NCBI GenBank assembly: GCA_038204465.1
Contig: JBBRCX010000027.1
Span: forward strand, 1-47,499
DNA from: JBBRCX01 sp038204465
GTDB lineage: Bacteria > Planctomycetota > Phycisphaerae > Tepidisphaerales > Tepidisphaeraceae
DNA length: 47,499 nucleotides
Reading direction: 5' to 3'
The position numbers were made by a program, and so were the translations under genes. The notes beneath the pieces were generated by a model. The model did not search any database. It had not been told where the DNA came from and saw only the letters and a list, made by a program, of their open reading frames with translations. Positions 26,009-34,865 of this stretch are shown piece by piece (positions within the stretch are counted from its first letter, which is position 1; each line of letters starts with the position of its first letter).

Positions 26009-26120
26009 GTCTCCTCCGTGTGTGACTCAGTCTGCAACGCTCGCGCGAATGTAACGAGCGGTGCAGGGCATGTCACATTCCTGGCACGCTGGTGACGGCT
26101 GGACATTCCGCCCGTGCTTC

Positions 26121-27242
26121 TCACCGGCCCCGGTCGAAATTGGGGACCTTCAGCTGCGCCCCGCCCTGCAGGGCGCTTTGGTGGGCGATGATCCCCGGGA
26201 CGGTGTAGGCCAGTGACTCGTAGATATCGATCTTGGGCCGGCGGCCCTCGACCAGGGCGCTGATGAACTCGTGCACCAGGAAGGGATGCGCGCCGTCGTG
26301 GCCGCTCCCGTGCCGCAGCGGCTCCGGAAGCATTGTCTTCCACCATTGGGGTTGGTCGTACTGCTCGAAGACCGGAAGCCGGCGGACAAACCCGGCGTCG
26401 TCGGTCTCCGTCTGGCTATCCGATGAGCGGATGATTTGGCTGGGCGCGCCATTGGGGTCGGCCATGAAGAAGCTCATCTTGTCGCCGTACCACTGGGCCC
26501 GCTCGGTGCCGCGTTCGGCGCCGCGCCACCAGACGGCAACGCGACAACTGTTGCCGCGGTCGGTCTTGAAAAAAGCCGTCTCGTTCCAAAACGGGTTTTG
26601 GTAGGCGTTGTCTTTGAGGATCGGATTGTCGTCGCCCCACCCAACGCAGCTGACGGTAGTGAGCCGCTCGCCGGTTACTCCGGTGATGAACGCGGTGCAA
26701 TGCGTTGGGTAAAGCATCGGCGGAAACCCGTGCCGCCACGTTCTCTGGCCGTGATCGAAAAACAGCTCTTCAAGACCCGGATGGTGGTACTCCGCCTCGG
26801 TGAAGAAGAGATTGCCGAACTTCCCCTCCTGGTAAAATTTTCGCGCCGAGATAGCGGCCTGATAGTAATAGCTGGTCTCCGCCATCATGTACGTCATTCC
26901 CGTCTTCTCCACGGTGTCGCGCAGCTGCTCGCACTGCTCCAGGCTGATGGCGGCGGGAACGGCGCTGATGACGTGCTTGCCGGCCTTCATGGCCGCGACC
27001 GCATGAGGCACGTGCGCGGGCGCGCCGCTGAAGATGGCCACCGCATCGATCTCGCTGTCGGCAAGAAGACCATCGATCGAGTCAAACTGCTTGTCGCATC
27101 GGTAGGCGGTGCCGAGATGTTTGCGACGCTCCTCGTTGAGCTCCGCGACGCCCTGCACACAGGAATTCGGATGCTCGTGCCATGGGAAAGCCGGCCCAAA
27201 CCCCCCGCCAACCACACCGACGCGAACTTTCTTGGCCGTCAC
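26121..27242 (-). CDS. Gfo/Idh/MocA family oxidoreductase, variant
   Basis: 373 residues from the GTG at 27242, where the Rossmann fold begins (KVRVGVVGGGFGPAF). An in-frame start at 27335 would add 31 poor residues. The dinucleotide fold (about 5-120) is clear, but the usual catalytic E-K-P is replaced by V-P-A-A in VISAVPAAISLEQ, so the normal lysine is missing. C-terminal features are typical of planctomycete relatives (WWRGAERGTERAQWYG). It may bind a sugar or act only as a nucleotide-binding partner. TATTGT at 27266-27261 is a possible -10 box. It lies upstream of the ammonium transporter gene on the same strand with 112 bases between. Confidence 0.8.
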   Translation of the reverse strand: MTAKKVRVGVVGGGFGPAFPWHEHPNSCVQGVAELNEERRKHLGTAYRCDKQFDSIDGLLADSEIDAVAIFSGAPAHVPHAVAAMKAGKHVISAVPAAISLEQCEQLRDTVEKTGMTYMMAETSYYYQAAISARKFYQEGKFGNLFFTEAEYHHPGLEELFFDHGQRTWRHGFPPMLYPTHCTAFITGVTGERLTTVSCVGWGDDNPILKDNAYQNPFWNETAFFKTDRGNSCRVAVWWRGAERGTERAQWYGDKMSFFMADPNGAPSQIIRSSDSQTETDDAGFVRRLPVFEQYDQPQWWKTMLPEPLRHGSGHDGAHPFLVHEFISALVEGRRPKIDIYESLAYTVPGIIAHQSALQGGAQLKVPNFDRGR

Positions 27243-27355
27243 TGGTTTCTCACCGTGATTACAATAGCTTCTCGTTTCAGCGAGAGCTCCAAACACCTTT
27301 ATAACACTCCTGTTCGCGCGGCCTCCGACAGGCAATACTTTTGCCTTCTGTCACT

Positions 27356-28159
27356 CTATTTAACAAGACTCTCACGTAGACGTTCCTGATAAGATCGCCA
27401 TTTGATTTCCAACGCAGCAATGCTCGGGCCCTTCGATCCGACTGAAAGTGTCATTCCATCGAACTTCCAATAAACGGTCTCTTTCAAAGAAGGATGGATT
27501 TTCACGACCAGAGTTTGAGGTTCTATACCTAAAAGATCCACGTCAAATAGGGTATGCAAATCAGCGCGAAGCAACAGGCCGTTCTCAGGGTGATTATCTT
27601 CGTCTCCTCTATACGGATGAATGTGGGCAGCTTCGACGACCTCAAAGACTCCGTACCTTGAGATCATGCATTTGCTACCGTACCGACAAATCAACATTTT
27701 TCTGAAGTCAGTTTGACCTTGCCTCTCACGCACTCGCCTATACGCCAACTCTCGGCGGTCATCGTCGCTCGGCTTGTACGGCTCTTGATTGGGCTCTGGC
27801 GTCTGTTGTGCTCTTAGCAGCGACAGCGAACGAGCATTACTGGCTCCTCCAACGCTTCCTCTTTTGTGCGGAGAGTGGCTGACCTCGGGAATTATCAAAG
27901 TCGCGAGCACGATCTGCGAGTATGCGCTGCTGCTACCGTCCTCACGTTCCATGCGCAAGTAGTAGTTATCGGTAAGGAGGCGCTCAATCAGTTCGTCTTC
28001 GGTTTGCACTCTGACTGTATAAATGGATTGATTCGATGCTTCTCCGTGCTTCTCTTGGACGTGAAAGCTTCCGTCCTTATAGCGGCGCGGCACGTCCCGG
28101 ACTGTTACGCCGTCTTTAATTCTCTCCCGATAGACACGGGGGTGCGTTCTGTCGGCCAT
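27356..28159 (-). CDS. HNH endonuclease domain protein, low GC
   Basis: 267 residues. The C-terminal half has an HNH fold of the PF13391 type: CRYGSKCMISRYGVFEVVEAAHIHPY, then DNHPENGLLLRADLHTLFDVDLLGI (the A-A-H-I, N-G-L and L-H-x-L-F-D blocks). The first half is polar with no recognised domain. A sampled line within the gene has 29 of 60 G+C, against roughly 40 of 60 in the RNase E gene beside it, so it was probably acquired. It starts 20 bases past the RNase E stop on the same strand, with GGGAG before its ATG. A weak hairpin (27327-27352) follows its stop. It may be a defence or a lone restriction-type nuclease; no methylase is near. Confidence 0.75.
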   Translation of the reverse strand: MADRTHPRVYRERIKDGVTVRDVPRRYKDGSFHVQEKHGEASNQSIYTVRVQTEDELIERLLTDNYYLRMEREDGSSSAYSQIVLATLIIPEVSHSPHKRGSVGGASNARSLSLLRAQQTPEPNQEPYKPSDDDRRELAYRRVRERQGQTDFRKMLICRYGSKCMISRYGVFEVVEAAHIHPYRGDEDNHPENGLLLRADLHTLFDVDLLGIEPQTLVVKIHPSLKETVYWKFDGMTLSVGSKGPSIAALEIKWRSYQERLRESLVK

Positions 28160-28179
28160 TATTGCTTCACTCCCGCAAC

Positions 28180-30705
28180 CTAATCGAAGTCGTCCGGGAC
28201 CTGGTCGAGGTCGCGGTAGGAGCGGGGTCTGCGGACAGGCTCCGGAAGCACCGGCTCATCTTCGATCAGATGACGGTCCGTCGATCCGGTCCGCGCCACA
28301 GGCGGCGGCTCCGCTCGTGGCGCTCGCTCACGCTTTTGGATCGGCTCCGGCTCGGGCGCGCGCTTCGAATCATCTTTCGCCGCGCCCTCCGCAGACGGGG
28401 GTTGCGGCTGGCCATTCTCGTCGGGCTTGCGCCGCCCGCGGCCACGCCCGCCACGTCGACGTCGCCTGCGCCGCGGGCCGCCTTCCTCCTCGCCGGCGCC
28501 CTGCGGGGTTGCGCTTCTCGGGCCCGCGTTGTAGCTCGTGGTTTGGACGCTCTGCGTGACATGTCCGCCGAACTCGTCGGATTCGATCACGTCTTCTTCC
28601 ACGATCGATTCCATGTCCGCATCAACCGGCGGCTCGTCTGCCGATCGATCTTCACGTGATTCGTCCTGCTCCCGATCGGAAGAAGGCGAACTCGCCTGCG
28701 CTGCGGCGCCTTGAGCCGCATCCTGCTGAGCGCCGCGCCCACGACCGCGTCCGCGACGGCCGCGACGACGCCGGCGCCGGCGCGGCCCGCCCTGCTCGTC
28801 GCCTTCACCGTTGTTTGCACGCTCGACCTCGCCCGGCTCCAACGCTGCCTCGGAGGCCGCTTCCGTATCAACGCCCGGAGGCAGCGGCAAAGAATCTTCC
28901 TCTGTCTCCGCCGGAGATGCCGCGCCGATCTCCTGCGCGTCATCTTCAAACGCATCGGTCCGATCTTCGATGGAGTCCTGGCTCGGCTCCGAGTCGTAGC
29001 GGTCCTCTTCCTCTTCGCGCTGGGGCCCGCCCTGCGCCGATGGCGGGCGCCGGCCTGTGTCTCCACGCTGCCGTCGGTCGTCGAAACGCCCGCCCCGCGC
29101 TCCTTGCAGGGGGCGCGGCTGCGGCTTGGTGCTCAACTGCGTGCGATGCGGCAGCGCAGGCAGCGTCATCCCCAGTTCGTCCAGCACGACCAGCCCATCG
29201 CGGTTGTCGTAAAGGTCGAGTTTCATCTCGTCGAGCCCGAGCGTGGGCTCCGAACGGATCACCACGCGCTTCTTCGTCCGCTCCTCCAATTCGACAATCT
29301 GCTGCCGCCTGCGATTGAGCAGATAAAACGAAACTTCCGGGCAGACAGCCAGCTCCACCCGCGCCACCTTCAGGTCGTTCACCGCTATCGCAAGCCGCCG
29401 CATCACGTCCAGGCTCATGCTCTCGTGCGTCTTGACCAGTCCCGCACCCTTGCAGTGCGGGCAATCAAAGTAAATCGATCGCTTCAGAGAAGGCCGCATC
29501 CGTTGCCGCGTCATCTCGATGATGCCGAACTGGCTCATCCGCAGCACTTTGGTCTTCGCCCGGTCGTCCTTGAAATTGTCGTGCAGCCGCTCCTCGAGCT
29601 CGCGGCGGTGGCGCTCGTAACGCAGGTCGATGAAGTCGCAGATAATCACGCCTCCCAGGTCGCGGAGGCGAAGCTGCCGCGGAATCTCGTCGGCGGCTTC
29701 CATGTCGGTCTTGAAGGCGGTCATTTCCGCATCGCTGTGATCGCGGAATTTTCCGCTGTTCACGTCGATCGCGACGATCGCCTCGGTGGAATCGATCACC
29801 AGGCTCCCGCCGCTGGGAAGCGGAACATGGCGGCTGTACATCTGCTCGATCTCGCGCTCGATGTTATACTGGTGGAACAGCGGGACCGGCTCTTCGTAGA
29901 GATCGACCTTGTTCTTGGCGCGCGGGTTGGCAAGCTTGATCACTTCCTTGATCCGCTTGGCGACTTCCTTGCTGTCGATCACGATTCGATCGACGTCGGC
30001 GCTGAACAGGTCGCGCACCGTGCGCGTCACCAGGTCGCCTTCAGTGTAAAGCTCCACCGGCGCGGGCGTGGATTCGCGCTTCTTCTCGAAGTTCTGCCAC
30101 AGGCGCGTCAGGTAGGTCAGGTCGCGCTGGATCTCCGTCTTGGTCTTGCCCACGCCTGCCGTGCGGATGATGAAGCCGACGTCCTTGGGGGGCTTGAGCG
30201 AGTCCAGGATCTGCCGCAGGCGGCGGCGCTCCTCGTCATCCTCGATCTTGCGGCTGACGCCCATCTTGCCCATGCCCGGCATCATCACCAGGATGCGGCC
30301 GGGGATGGAAAGGTAGGTGCTGAGCGTGGGGCCCTTGGTCCCGATCCCCTCCTTGATGATCTGCACGACGATGTCGTCGCCGCGCCGCAGGCAGCGCTGG
30401 ATCGGCGGGCGGTCGCGCCGCGCCATCTTTCGGCCGACCGTCTCCTGGATGTCCTCGCCGCGCCGGCCGAAGTAGGTCGGCATGAGGTCGGAGATGTGCA
30501 GAAACCCGTTGCGGCCGAGTCCGAAATCGATGAATGCCGCCTGGATGCTCGGCTCAACGTTGGTGACTCGTCCCTTGTAGATATTCCCGACGTGGCTGGT
30601 AGCGCTGGTGCGCTCCATGTAAAGCTCGTCGAGCCGCCCGTCTTCCAGAAGGGCGATGCGGCACTCTTCGCCCTCCGAGACGTTAATCAACATTTCCTTT
30701 GCCAT
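28180..30705 (-). CDS. rne: Ribonuclease E/G family endoribonuclease
   Basis: 841 residues. It cuts single-stranded AU-rich RNA in mRNA decay and rRNA maturation. An S1 domain (about 37-135) contains the RNase E-type insertion after SDLMPTYFGRRGED. The DNase-I-like catalytic domain has Mg ligands Asp314 (VAIDVNSGKF) and Asp357 (VIICDFIDL). The zinc-link CPHC is at 415-418 (IYFDCPHCKGAG). From about 520 the tail is disordered: acidic segments alternate with two Arg/Gly-rich blocks (RRRRRRRGRRGRGRGRG-like and a second), likely RNA or protein binding. Start MAKEMLINVSEGEE is the family's usual one. Symbol rne versus rng is not decided. It lies downstream of ptsI in the same direction. Confidence 0.92.
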   Translation of the reverse strand: MAKEMLINVSEGEECRIALLEDGRLDELYMERTSATSHVGNIYKGRVTNVEPSIQAAFIDFGLGRNGFLHISDLMPTYFGRRGEDIQETVGRKMARRDRPPIQRCLRRGDDIVVQIIKEGIGTKGPTLSTYLSIPGRILVMMPGMGKMGVSRKIEDDEERRRLRQILDSLKPPKDVGFIIRTAGVGKTKTEIQRDLTYLTRLWQNFEKKRESTPAPVELYTEGDLVTRTVRDLFSADVDRIVIDSKEVAKRIKEVIKLANPRAKNKVDLYEEPVPLFHQYNIEREIEQMYSRHVPLPSGGSLVIDSTEAIVAIDVNSGKFRDHSDAEMTAFKTDMEAADEIPRQLRLRDLGGVIICDFIDLRYERHRRELEERLHDNFKDDRAKTKVLRMSQFGIIEMTRQRMRPSLKRSIYFDCPHCKGAGLVKTHESMSLDVMRRLAIAVNDLKVARVELAVCPEVSFYLLNRRRQQIVELEERTKKRVVIRSEPTLGLDEMKLDLYDNRDGLVVLDELGMTLPALPHRTQLSTKPQPRPLQGARGGRFDDRRQRGDTGRRPPSAQGGPQREEEEDRYDSEPSQDSIEDRTDAFEDDAQEIGAASPAETEEDSLPLPPGVDTEAASEAALEPGEVERANNGEGDEQGGPRRRRRRRGRRGRGRGRGAQQDAAQGAAAQASSPSSDREQDESREDRSADEPPVDADMESIVEEDVIESDEFGGHVTQSVQTTSYNAGPRSATPQGAGEEEGGPRRRRRRRGGRGRGRRKPDENGQPQPPSAEGAAKDDSKRAPEPEPIQKRERAPRAEPPPVARTGSTDRHLIEDEPVLPEPVRRPRSYRDLDQVPDDFD

Positions 30706-30843
30706 TGATGTGCTGGGGAGACACGGAAACAGCAAGGCGCTTCAGGAACGCGCGGGAAAAACGGCCGCCGCACCGGCGCCTGCATTCCCCTTCGCGCCTG
30801 TGCCTCAGAGCCTCCGTGCCTTCAACCCATACTCCTCATGTCG

Positions 30844-32583
30844 TTAAAATGCCTCAGGGATGATCTTCCGCGTCTCCTCACGAAGGAAGTGCATCACCTG
30901 TCGTTCGCTGTCAAAGCTCATCACCCGCCGCGCGACTTGTTTCGCATGCTCGAGCGTGGTGGAGCGGATAATCTTTTTTACCTCCGGCACGTCGGGCCCG
31001 TTCATGCTGAAGATGTTCAGGCCCAGGCCCAGCAGCAATAGAGTGTACAGGGGGTCGCCGGCCATTTCACCACACACGCTGACGCTGATGCTGTTTCGCG
31101 TCCCGGCGCGGATCACGTCGCGCACCAGCCCCAGAACCGAGGGGTGGGCCGGGCAGAACAGCCCGGCAACCCGCTCGTTGGTCCGGTCAACCGCCAGCGT
31201 GTACTGCACCAGGTCGTTGGTTCCGATCGAGAAGAAATTGACCTCTTTCGCGAACTGATTGGCCATCAGGGCCGCCGACGGCACCTCAATCATCATTCCA
31301 ATGGGAATATCGCGGCGGAACTCCACTCCCTCGTCTTCCAGCTCCTCCATCACGTCATTGAGGATCATCCGCGCCTGCCGCAGCTCCATCAGCATACAGA
31401 TCATGGGGAACATGATCCGCACGTCCCCCAGGACGCTGGCCCGCATGATCGCGCGGAGCTGGCGCTTGAACATCGGGATGTCGTGCAGGCACATGCGGAT
31501 CGATCGGTCGCCCAGGAACGGGTTGCGCTCGGGATTGACCGCCTTCGACTGCGTGTACTTGTCCGCCCCCAGATCGAGCGTGCGGATCACCAAAGGCCGG
31601 CCCTGCAGCCGGCGCATGGCTTCGGCGTAAGCGGCGTAGTGGTCTTCCTCGCTGGGCTCGTGCTCCGAGGCGAGGAAGAGGAACTCGGTGCGGTACAGCC
31701 CCACGCCCTGCGCCCCCTGCCGCACCGCGTCGTCGATGTCGTCGGGAAACTCGATGTTGGCCTGGAGGCTGACCGCATAACCGTCCTTCGTCTCCGCCGG
31801 AAGGTCGCGAAGCGCGGCAAGCTCCCCTCCCAGCTGGTCGAATCTCCGGCCCGCCTCGCGGTGCTCGACAAGTTGCTCGGCGTCCGGGTTGACGATGACG
31901 ACGCCCCGGCCGCCGTCGATGATGACCGTGTCTCCCCCGCTAACTTCCGCGGTGATGTTGCCCAATCCCACGACCGCGGGGATGCCCATCGCGCGGGCGA
32001 CGATGGCCGTATGGCTCGTTCGCCCGCCCACGTCGGTGGCGAAGCCGCGAACGTGCGTCCGGTCGAGCGCCGCGGTTTGCGATGGCAACAGGTCATGAGC
32101 GATCACCACCACGTCTTGCGTCAGGTGGGCAAGGTCTTCGTGCTTCTGCCCGATCAACGCGCGAAGCAGCGACTTCTCGATGTCGTGGATGTCTTTCACC
32201 CGCTCCGACAGATAACGGTCGCTCATCTCCAGGAACTTGTTGGCGTAGCGCCGCATGACGACGCTGACGCCGTATTCGGCGGTCACCTGCTGGGTCTTGA
32301 TCTCGGTGGTCATCTGCTTGACGAGGCTCTTGTCCTTCAGCATGCCCAGGTGGAAGTCAAAAATGCCGCCGATTTCCTTGCCGTGCTTGGCGGTGACGCT
32401 GTCGCGAAGCTGCGTGAGGTCCACGATGCACCTGGCGACCGCGTCCTGAAGACGCTTGATCTCCTGCGCTATCAGCGACGCATCGATCTGCCGCTTCGGA
32501 ATGACCAGATCCTCGGCGTCCAGCACGACAGCCGTGCTGATCACCACGCCGGGGGAGACGCCAGTGCCTTTCTTGATCTCCAT
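30844..32583 (-). CDS. ptsI: PTS enzyme I (phosphoenolpyruvate-protein phosphotransferase)
   Basis: 579 residues. It takes phosphate from PEP and passes it to HPr. The phosphorylated His is His191 in GGRTSHTAIVARA. The PEP-binding TIM barrel shows LDLGADKYTQSK, NPFLGDRSIR, EVPSAALMANQFAKEVNFFSIGTNDL and the cysteine of SVCGEMAGDP. It has no GAF/NTP domain, so it is the ordinary EI rather than the EI-Ntr form. It follows ptsH (56 bases) in one run. The neighbours (hpf, ptsN) and the absence of EIIB/EIIC suggest a regulatory role. Confidence 0.95.
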   Translation of the reverse strand: MEIKKGTGVSPGVVISTAVVLDAEDLVIPKRQIDASLIAQEIKRLQDAVARCIVDLTQLRDSVTAKHGKEIGGIFDFHLGMLKDKSLVKQMTTEIKTQQVTAEYGVSVVMRRYANKFLEMSDRYLSERVKDIHDIEKSLLRALIGQKHEDLAHLTQDVVVIAHDLLPSQTAALDRTHVRGFATDVGGRTSHTAIVARAMGIPAVVGLGNITAEVSGGDTVIIDGGRGVVIVNPDAEQLVEHREAGRRFDQLGGELAALRDLPAETKDGYAVSLQANIEFPDDIDDAVRQGAQGVGLYRTEFLFLASEHEPSEEDHYAAYAEAMRRLQGRPLVIRTLDLGADKYTQSKAVNPERNPFLGDRSIRMCLHDIPMFKRQLRAIMRASVLGDVRIMFPMICMLMELRQARMILNDVMEELEDEGVEFRRDIPIGMMIEVPSAALMANQFAKEVNFFSIGTNDLVQYTLAVDRTNERVAGLFCPAHPSVLGLVRDVIRAGTRNSISVSVCGEMAGDPLYTLLLLGLGLNIFSMNGPDVPEVKKIIRSTTLEHAKQVARRVMSFDSERQVMHFLREETRKIIPEAF

Positions 32584-32638
32584 GTGAAAACGACTGTTAT
32601 TGACGACGCCGCGAGACGCGTGCCGTGCTGCGGCCGAA

Positions 32639-32923
32639 TCACTCCTCTTCGCCGAACTTTGTCTCGAACAGTTCCACGAGCTTCTCCACGGCGGCGGGCG
32701 CGTCGGGCCCGTCCGCGTCGATCCGCAGCGGGGTCCCCTCGACGGCGGCCAGGATGATCATCTGCATGACGCTCTTTCCGTCGGCTTCGCCAGGCTCTTC
32801 GCCGCCCTTGTGCACCGTCACCTTGGACTCGAACTGATTGGCGACGTCGACGAATTGCATCGCCGGCCGCGCGTGAAGCCCCAGCTTATTGGAAACGACG
32901 ATGTCTCGCGAAGCCGTCGGCAT
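32639..32923 (-). CDS. ptsH: Phosphocarrier protein HPr
   Basis: 94 residues. The phosphorylated His17 is in KLGLHARPA. Ser51 in DGKSVMQMIILAA is at the regulatory phosphorylation site used by HPr kinase in Gram-positive and some other bacteria. No hprK gene is in this window. The start is the ATG at 32923 (MPTASRDIVV); a longer frame to 32974 is rejected. It lies between ptsN and ptsI. Confidence 0.92.
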   Translation of the reverse strand: MPTASRDIVVSNKLGLHARPAMQFVDVANQFESKVTVHKGGEEPGEADGKSVMQMIILAAVEGTPLRIDADGPDAPAAVEKLVELFETKFGEEE

Positions 32924-32983
32924 GCGTGAAACTTCAGTTCGGCGGTTCGATGCGCGAAGTGGGACGTTGCGCATCGGCCGCCG

Positions 32984-33451
32984 TTACTTGCCTTGATCGG
33001 CCTCGTCGATCAGTTCGGTGACGGCTTGGCGCGACTCGCTCTGCCTCAGGAAACGGCGGAATGTGTCTTTCTGCAGGTTGGTGAAGACGATGTTCATTGC
33101 CTGTAAATGCTGCTGCGGCTGGTTTTCCGGCGAGAGCAGCAGCACCACGCTGTAGACCGGCTGGTGGTCGAGCGCGGCGAAATCGATGCCGTTGACGCTT
33201 CGTCCGATGGTGCCGGCCATCTGCTTGACCATCGGATGCTTGACGTGCGGCACCGCGACTCCCTTGCCGAAACCCGTTGAGCCGTTCTGCTCCCGTTTCA
33301 CCAGCGCCGCGACCACGTCGTCCACCGCGCTCTGGGGCATCGCGCCGGCGCAGGCCAACGCGGTGACCAGCTCGCGAATCGCCCCGTCCCGGTCCGAAGC
33401 GCTCAGCTCCGCGACGATCGCGTCGGTCACAATGAAATCTCTCAACTTCAT
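32984..33451 (-). CDS. ptsN: PTS EIIA protein, PtsN (nitrogen-regulatory) type
   Basis: 155 residues. EIIA fructose/mannitol-type fold; the phosphorylated His is His69 in GVAVPHVKHP. FGKGVAVPH and ALDHQPVYSVVLLLSPENQPQQHLQ match the family; the last block is typical of PtsN. No IIB or IIC domain is fused. ATG at 33451 is preferred: AAGGA lies ten bases upstream and the domain starts there. Another ATG seven codons earlier is possible. In other bacteria this protein controls potassium transport and stress responses. It sits between hpf and ptsH. Confidence 0.88.
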   Translation of the reverse strand: MKLRDFIVTDAIVAELSASDRDGAIRELVTALACAGAMPQSAVDDVVAALVKREQNGSTGFGKGVAVPHVKHPMVKQMAGTIGRSVNGIDFAALDHQPVYSVVLLLSPENQPQQHLQAMNIVFTNLQKDTFRRFLRQSESRQAVTELIDEADQGK

Positions 33452-33524
33452 GCTCGCAGCGTCCTTCTGCATGAGTAAAGGGCCGGCTCGAATGTCGGGT
33501 CGCGCAGCGGTGTGCGGCTGAGGA

Positions 33525-33833
33525 TCAGGTCTCCGTGGGGTGCTTGCGGTTGCGGAACTTCTTCTTGTGCTCGGTGATCTGCCGCTCGAGCTTGTGGACA
33601 CAGCCATCTACGCAGGCGTACGCGTCGCCTTCATCGTGATGGGCAACGAATACGTCCTTATGCTCGGCATTGACGATCATTTCGACGCGCGTCGTGTCCT
33701 TCCCCGCGTCGAACACGACTTCGATCTCCTGGATCAGGTCGTAGTACTTGTTCAGCTTATTGGCTTTCTGCTCCGCATAACTTTTCAACGCGGGCGTAAC
33801 TTCCATGTGGCGAGAGGAAATGATCACTACCAC
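33525..33833 (-). CDS. hpf: Ribosome hibernation-promoting factor (HPF/YfiA family)
   Basis: 102 residues. It binds the 30S decoding centre and silences ribosomes in stationary phase. Family marks: ISSRHMEVTPALKSYAEQKANKLNKYYD and the VEMIVNAEHKDVFVAHHDEGDAYACVDGCVHKLERQI block. It is the short form, without the C-terminal dimerisation domain. The start is the GTG at 33833, with AAAGGAG six bases upstream; longer frames upstream lack protein character. The hpf-ptsN order mirrors the proteobacterial rpoN region, though no rpoN is in the window. Confidence 0.9.
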   Translation of the reverse strand: MVVIISSRHMEVTPALKSYAEQKANKLNKYYDLIQEIEVVFDAGKDTTRVEMIVNAEHKDVFVAHHDEGDAYACVDGCVHKLERQITEHKKKFRNRKHPTET

Positions 33834-33928
33834 CGGGTACTCCTTTCCTGCGCCGTCGACGATTGGTCGAAGCGGCGAAAGGTCAATTGTAACGCAAAAC
33901 GCACAGCCCCGCCGCTCGAACACCTCTT

Positions 33929-34768
33929 CTACTGCGCCTGACTCGCAGGTGTTGGATTCAATGTCGAGGGCAGCGCACCCAGCGGAGCAGGCGCGACCGC
34001 TGGAACGCTCACGCCGCTCGAGAGCATCGACGCTGCCGGCGGCGTGATGACCCCGCCGCTTACCAGCAGGCGCATCGCCTCCTCCACTTTCAGCGGCAGT
34101 TCCACCACCGATTCCCGCGGCACCACCACCACGTACCCGCTGAACGCCGTTGGCGAGGAGGGGATGAAGACTGTAACCATCTCCTCTCCGAGCTTGTCAC
34201 TCAGCGTTTGAAGTCCCGAGCCCGTGACCAGGCCGATCGACCAGATCCCCATCGCATGCGGCTGCACCGCGACCACGCTGGTTGATTGGAATTGCTGCTT
34301 GCGCTCGGCGAGCACGAAGTCGGTGACTTGCTTCACGGCGGGATAGATCGCCCGAATGAGCGGAATCCGCATGACCGCCACTTCCGCCAGCCGCCAGATC
34401 GTGCGGCCGATCAGGTTGCCCACGAACAGACCGACGACATACACCAGTAAAACCGCGAGCCCCACCCCGATCGCCTGGCGCTGCCATTCAGGCAGCCCAA
34501 GGTTCCAATAGTAGCGCACTTCGACCGGCGTCTTGAACGGCACGCGCCCCTGCGCGATCAGGCTGTTCCAGATCCAGACGATGCTGTCGATGAGATGGCG
34601 CCCCAGCGACTCCCAGAGAAAATTCCACACCCAGACCAGCAGCCACAGGGTGATCAGGGTCGGCAACAACGCGGCGAGCCCGCGCAGGAAAAAACGCCGG
34701 AAATCCTCCGCAAAACCCGCCTTCCGGCGCGGCGCGTTGCGGGGCGGTTTGACGTCGCCTGGATTCAC
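33929..34768 (-). CDS. DUF502 family membrane protein
   Basis: 279 residues. Two transmembrane segments (about 31-53 and 100-120) bracket a long periplasmic or cytoplasmic loop, and a soluble domain follows: IPLIRAIYPAVKQVTDFVL, then MGIWSIGLVTGSG and FIPSSPTAFSGYVVVVPRESVVELPLKVEEAMRLLVSGG, the DUF502 (PF04367) conserved core. The role is unknown. The tail is Pro/Ala-rich. Start: GTG at 34768 with AAGGTGG upstream. It lies just upstream of hpf and may share its transcript. Confidence 0.85.
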   Translation of the reverse strand: MNPGDVKPPRNAPRRKAGFAEDFRRFFLRGLAALLPTLITLWLLVWVWNFLWESLGRHLIDSIVWIWNSLIAQGRVPFKTPVEVRYYWNLGLPEWQRQAIGVGLAVLLVYVVGLFVGNLIGRTIWRLAEVAVMRIPLIRAIYPAVKQVTDFVLAERKQQFQSTSVVAVQPHAMGIWSIGLVTGSGLQTLSDKLGEEMVTVFIPSSPTAFSGYVVVVPRESVVELPLKVEEAMRLLVSGGVITPPAASMLSSGVSVPAVAPAPLGALPSTLNPTPASQAQ

Positions 34769-34865
34769 CAGCCACCTTCAATTACAGGCCCCATTCCCAT
34801 GGTCGCATAAGCCCCAGTGGATGTTCCTCGATTGGATCACGGAACCCCGTCCGCGCACAAGCGCA

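Noticed and set aside
26082..26088. TGGCACG resembling a sigma-54 -24 box
   Set aside because: No GC-type -12 element at the right spacing, and it faces away from the ammonium transporter gene.
28711..30708. Long plus-strand open frame opposite the RNase E gene
   Set aside because: An antisense frame in GC-rich DNA; its protein has repetitive Arg/His/Leu content and no domain, whereas the opposite strand encodes a clear RNase E.
31144..32757. Long plus-strand open frame opposite ptsI/ptsH
   Set aside because: Shadow of the clear enzyme I gene on the minus strand; no conserved motif.
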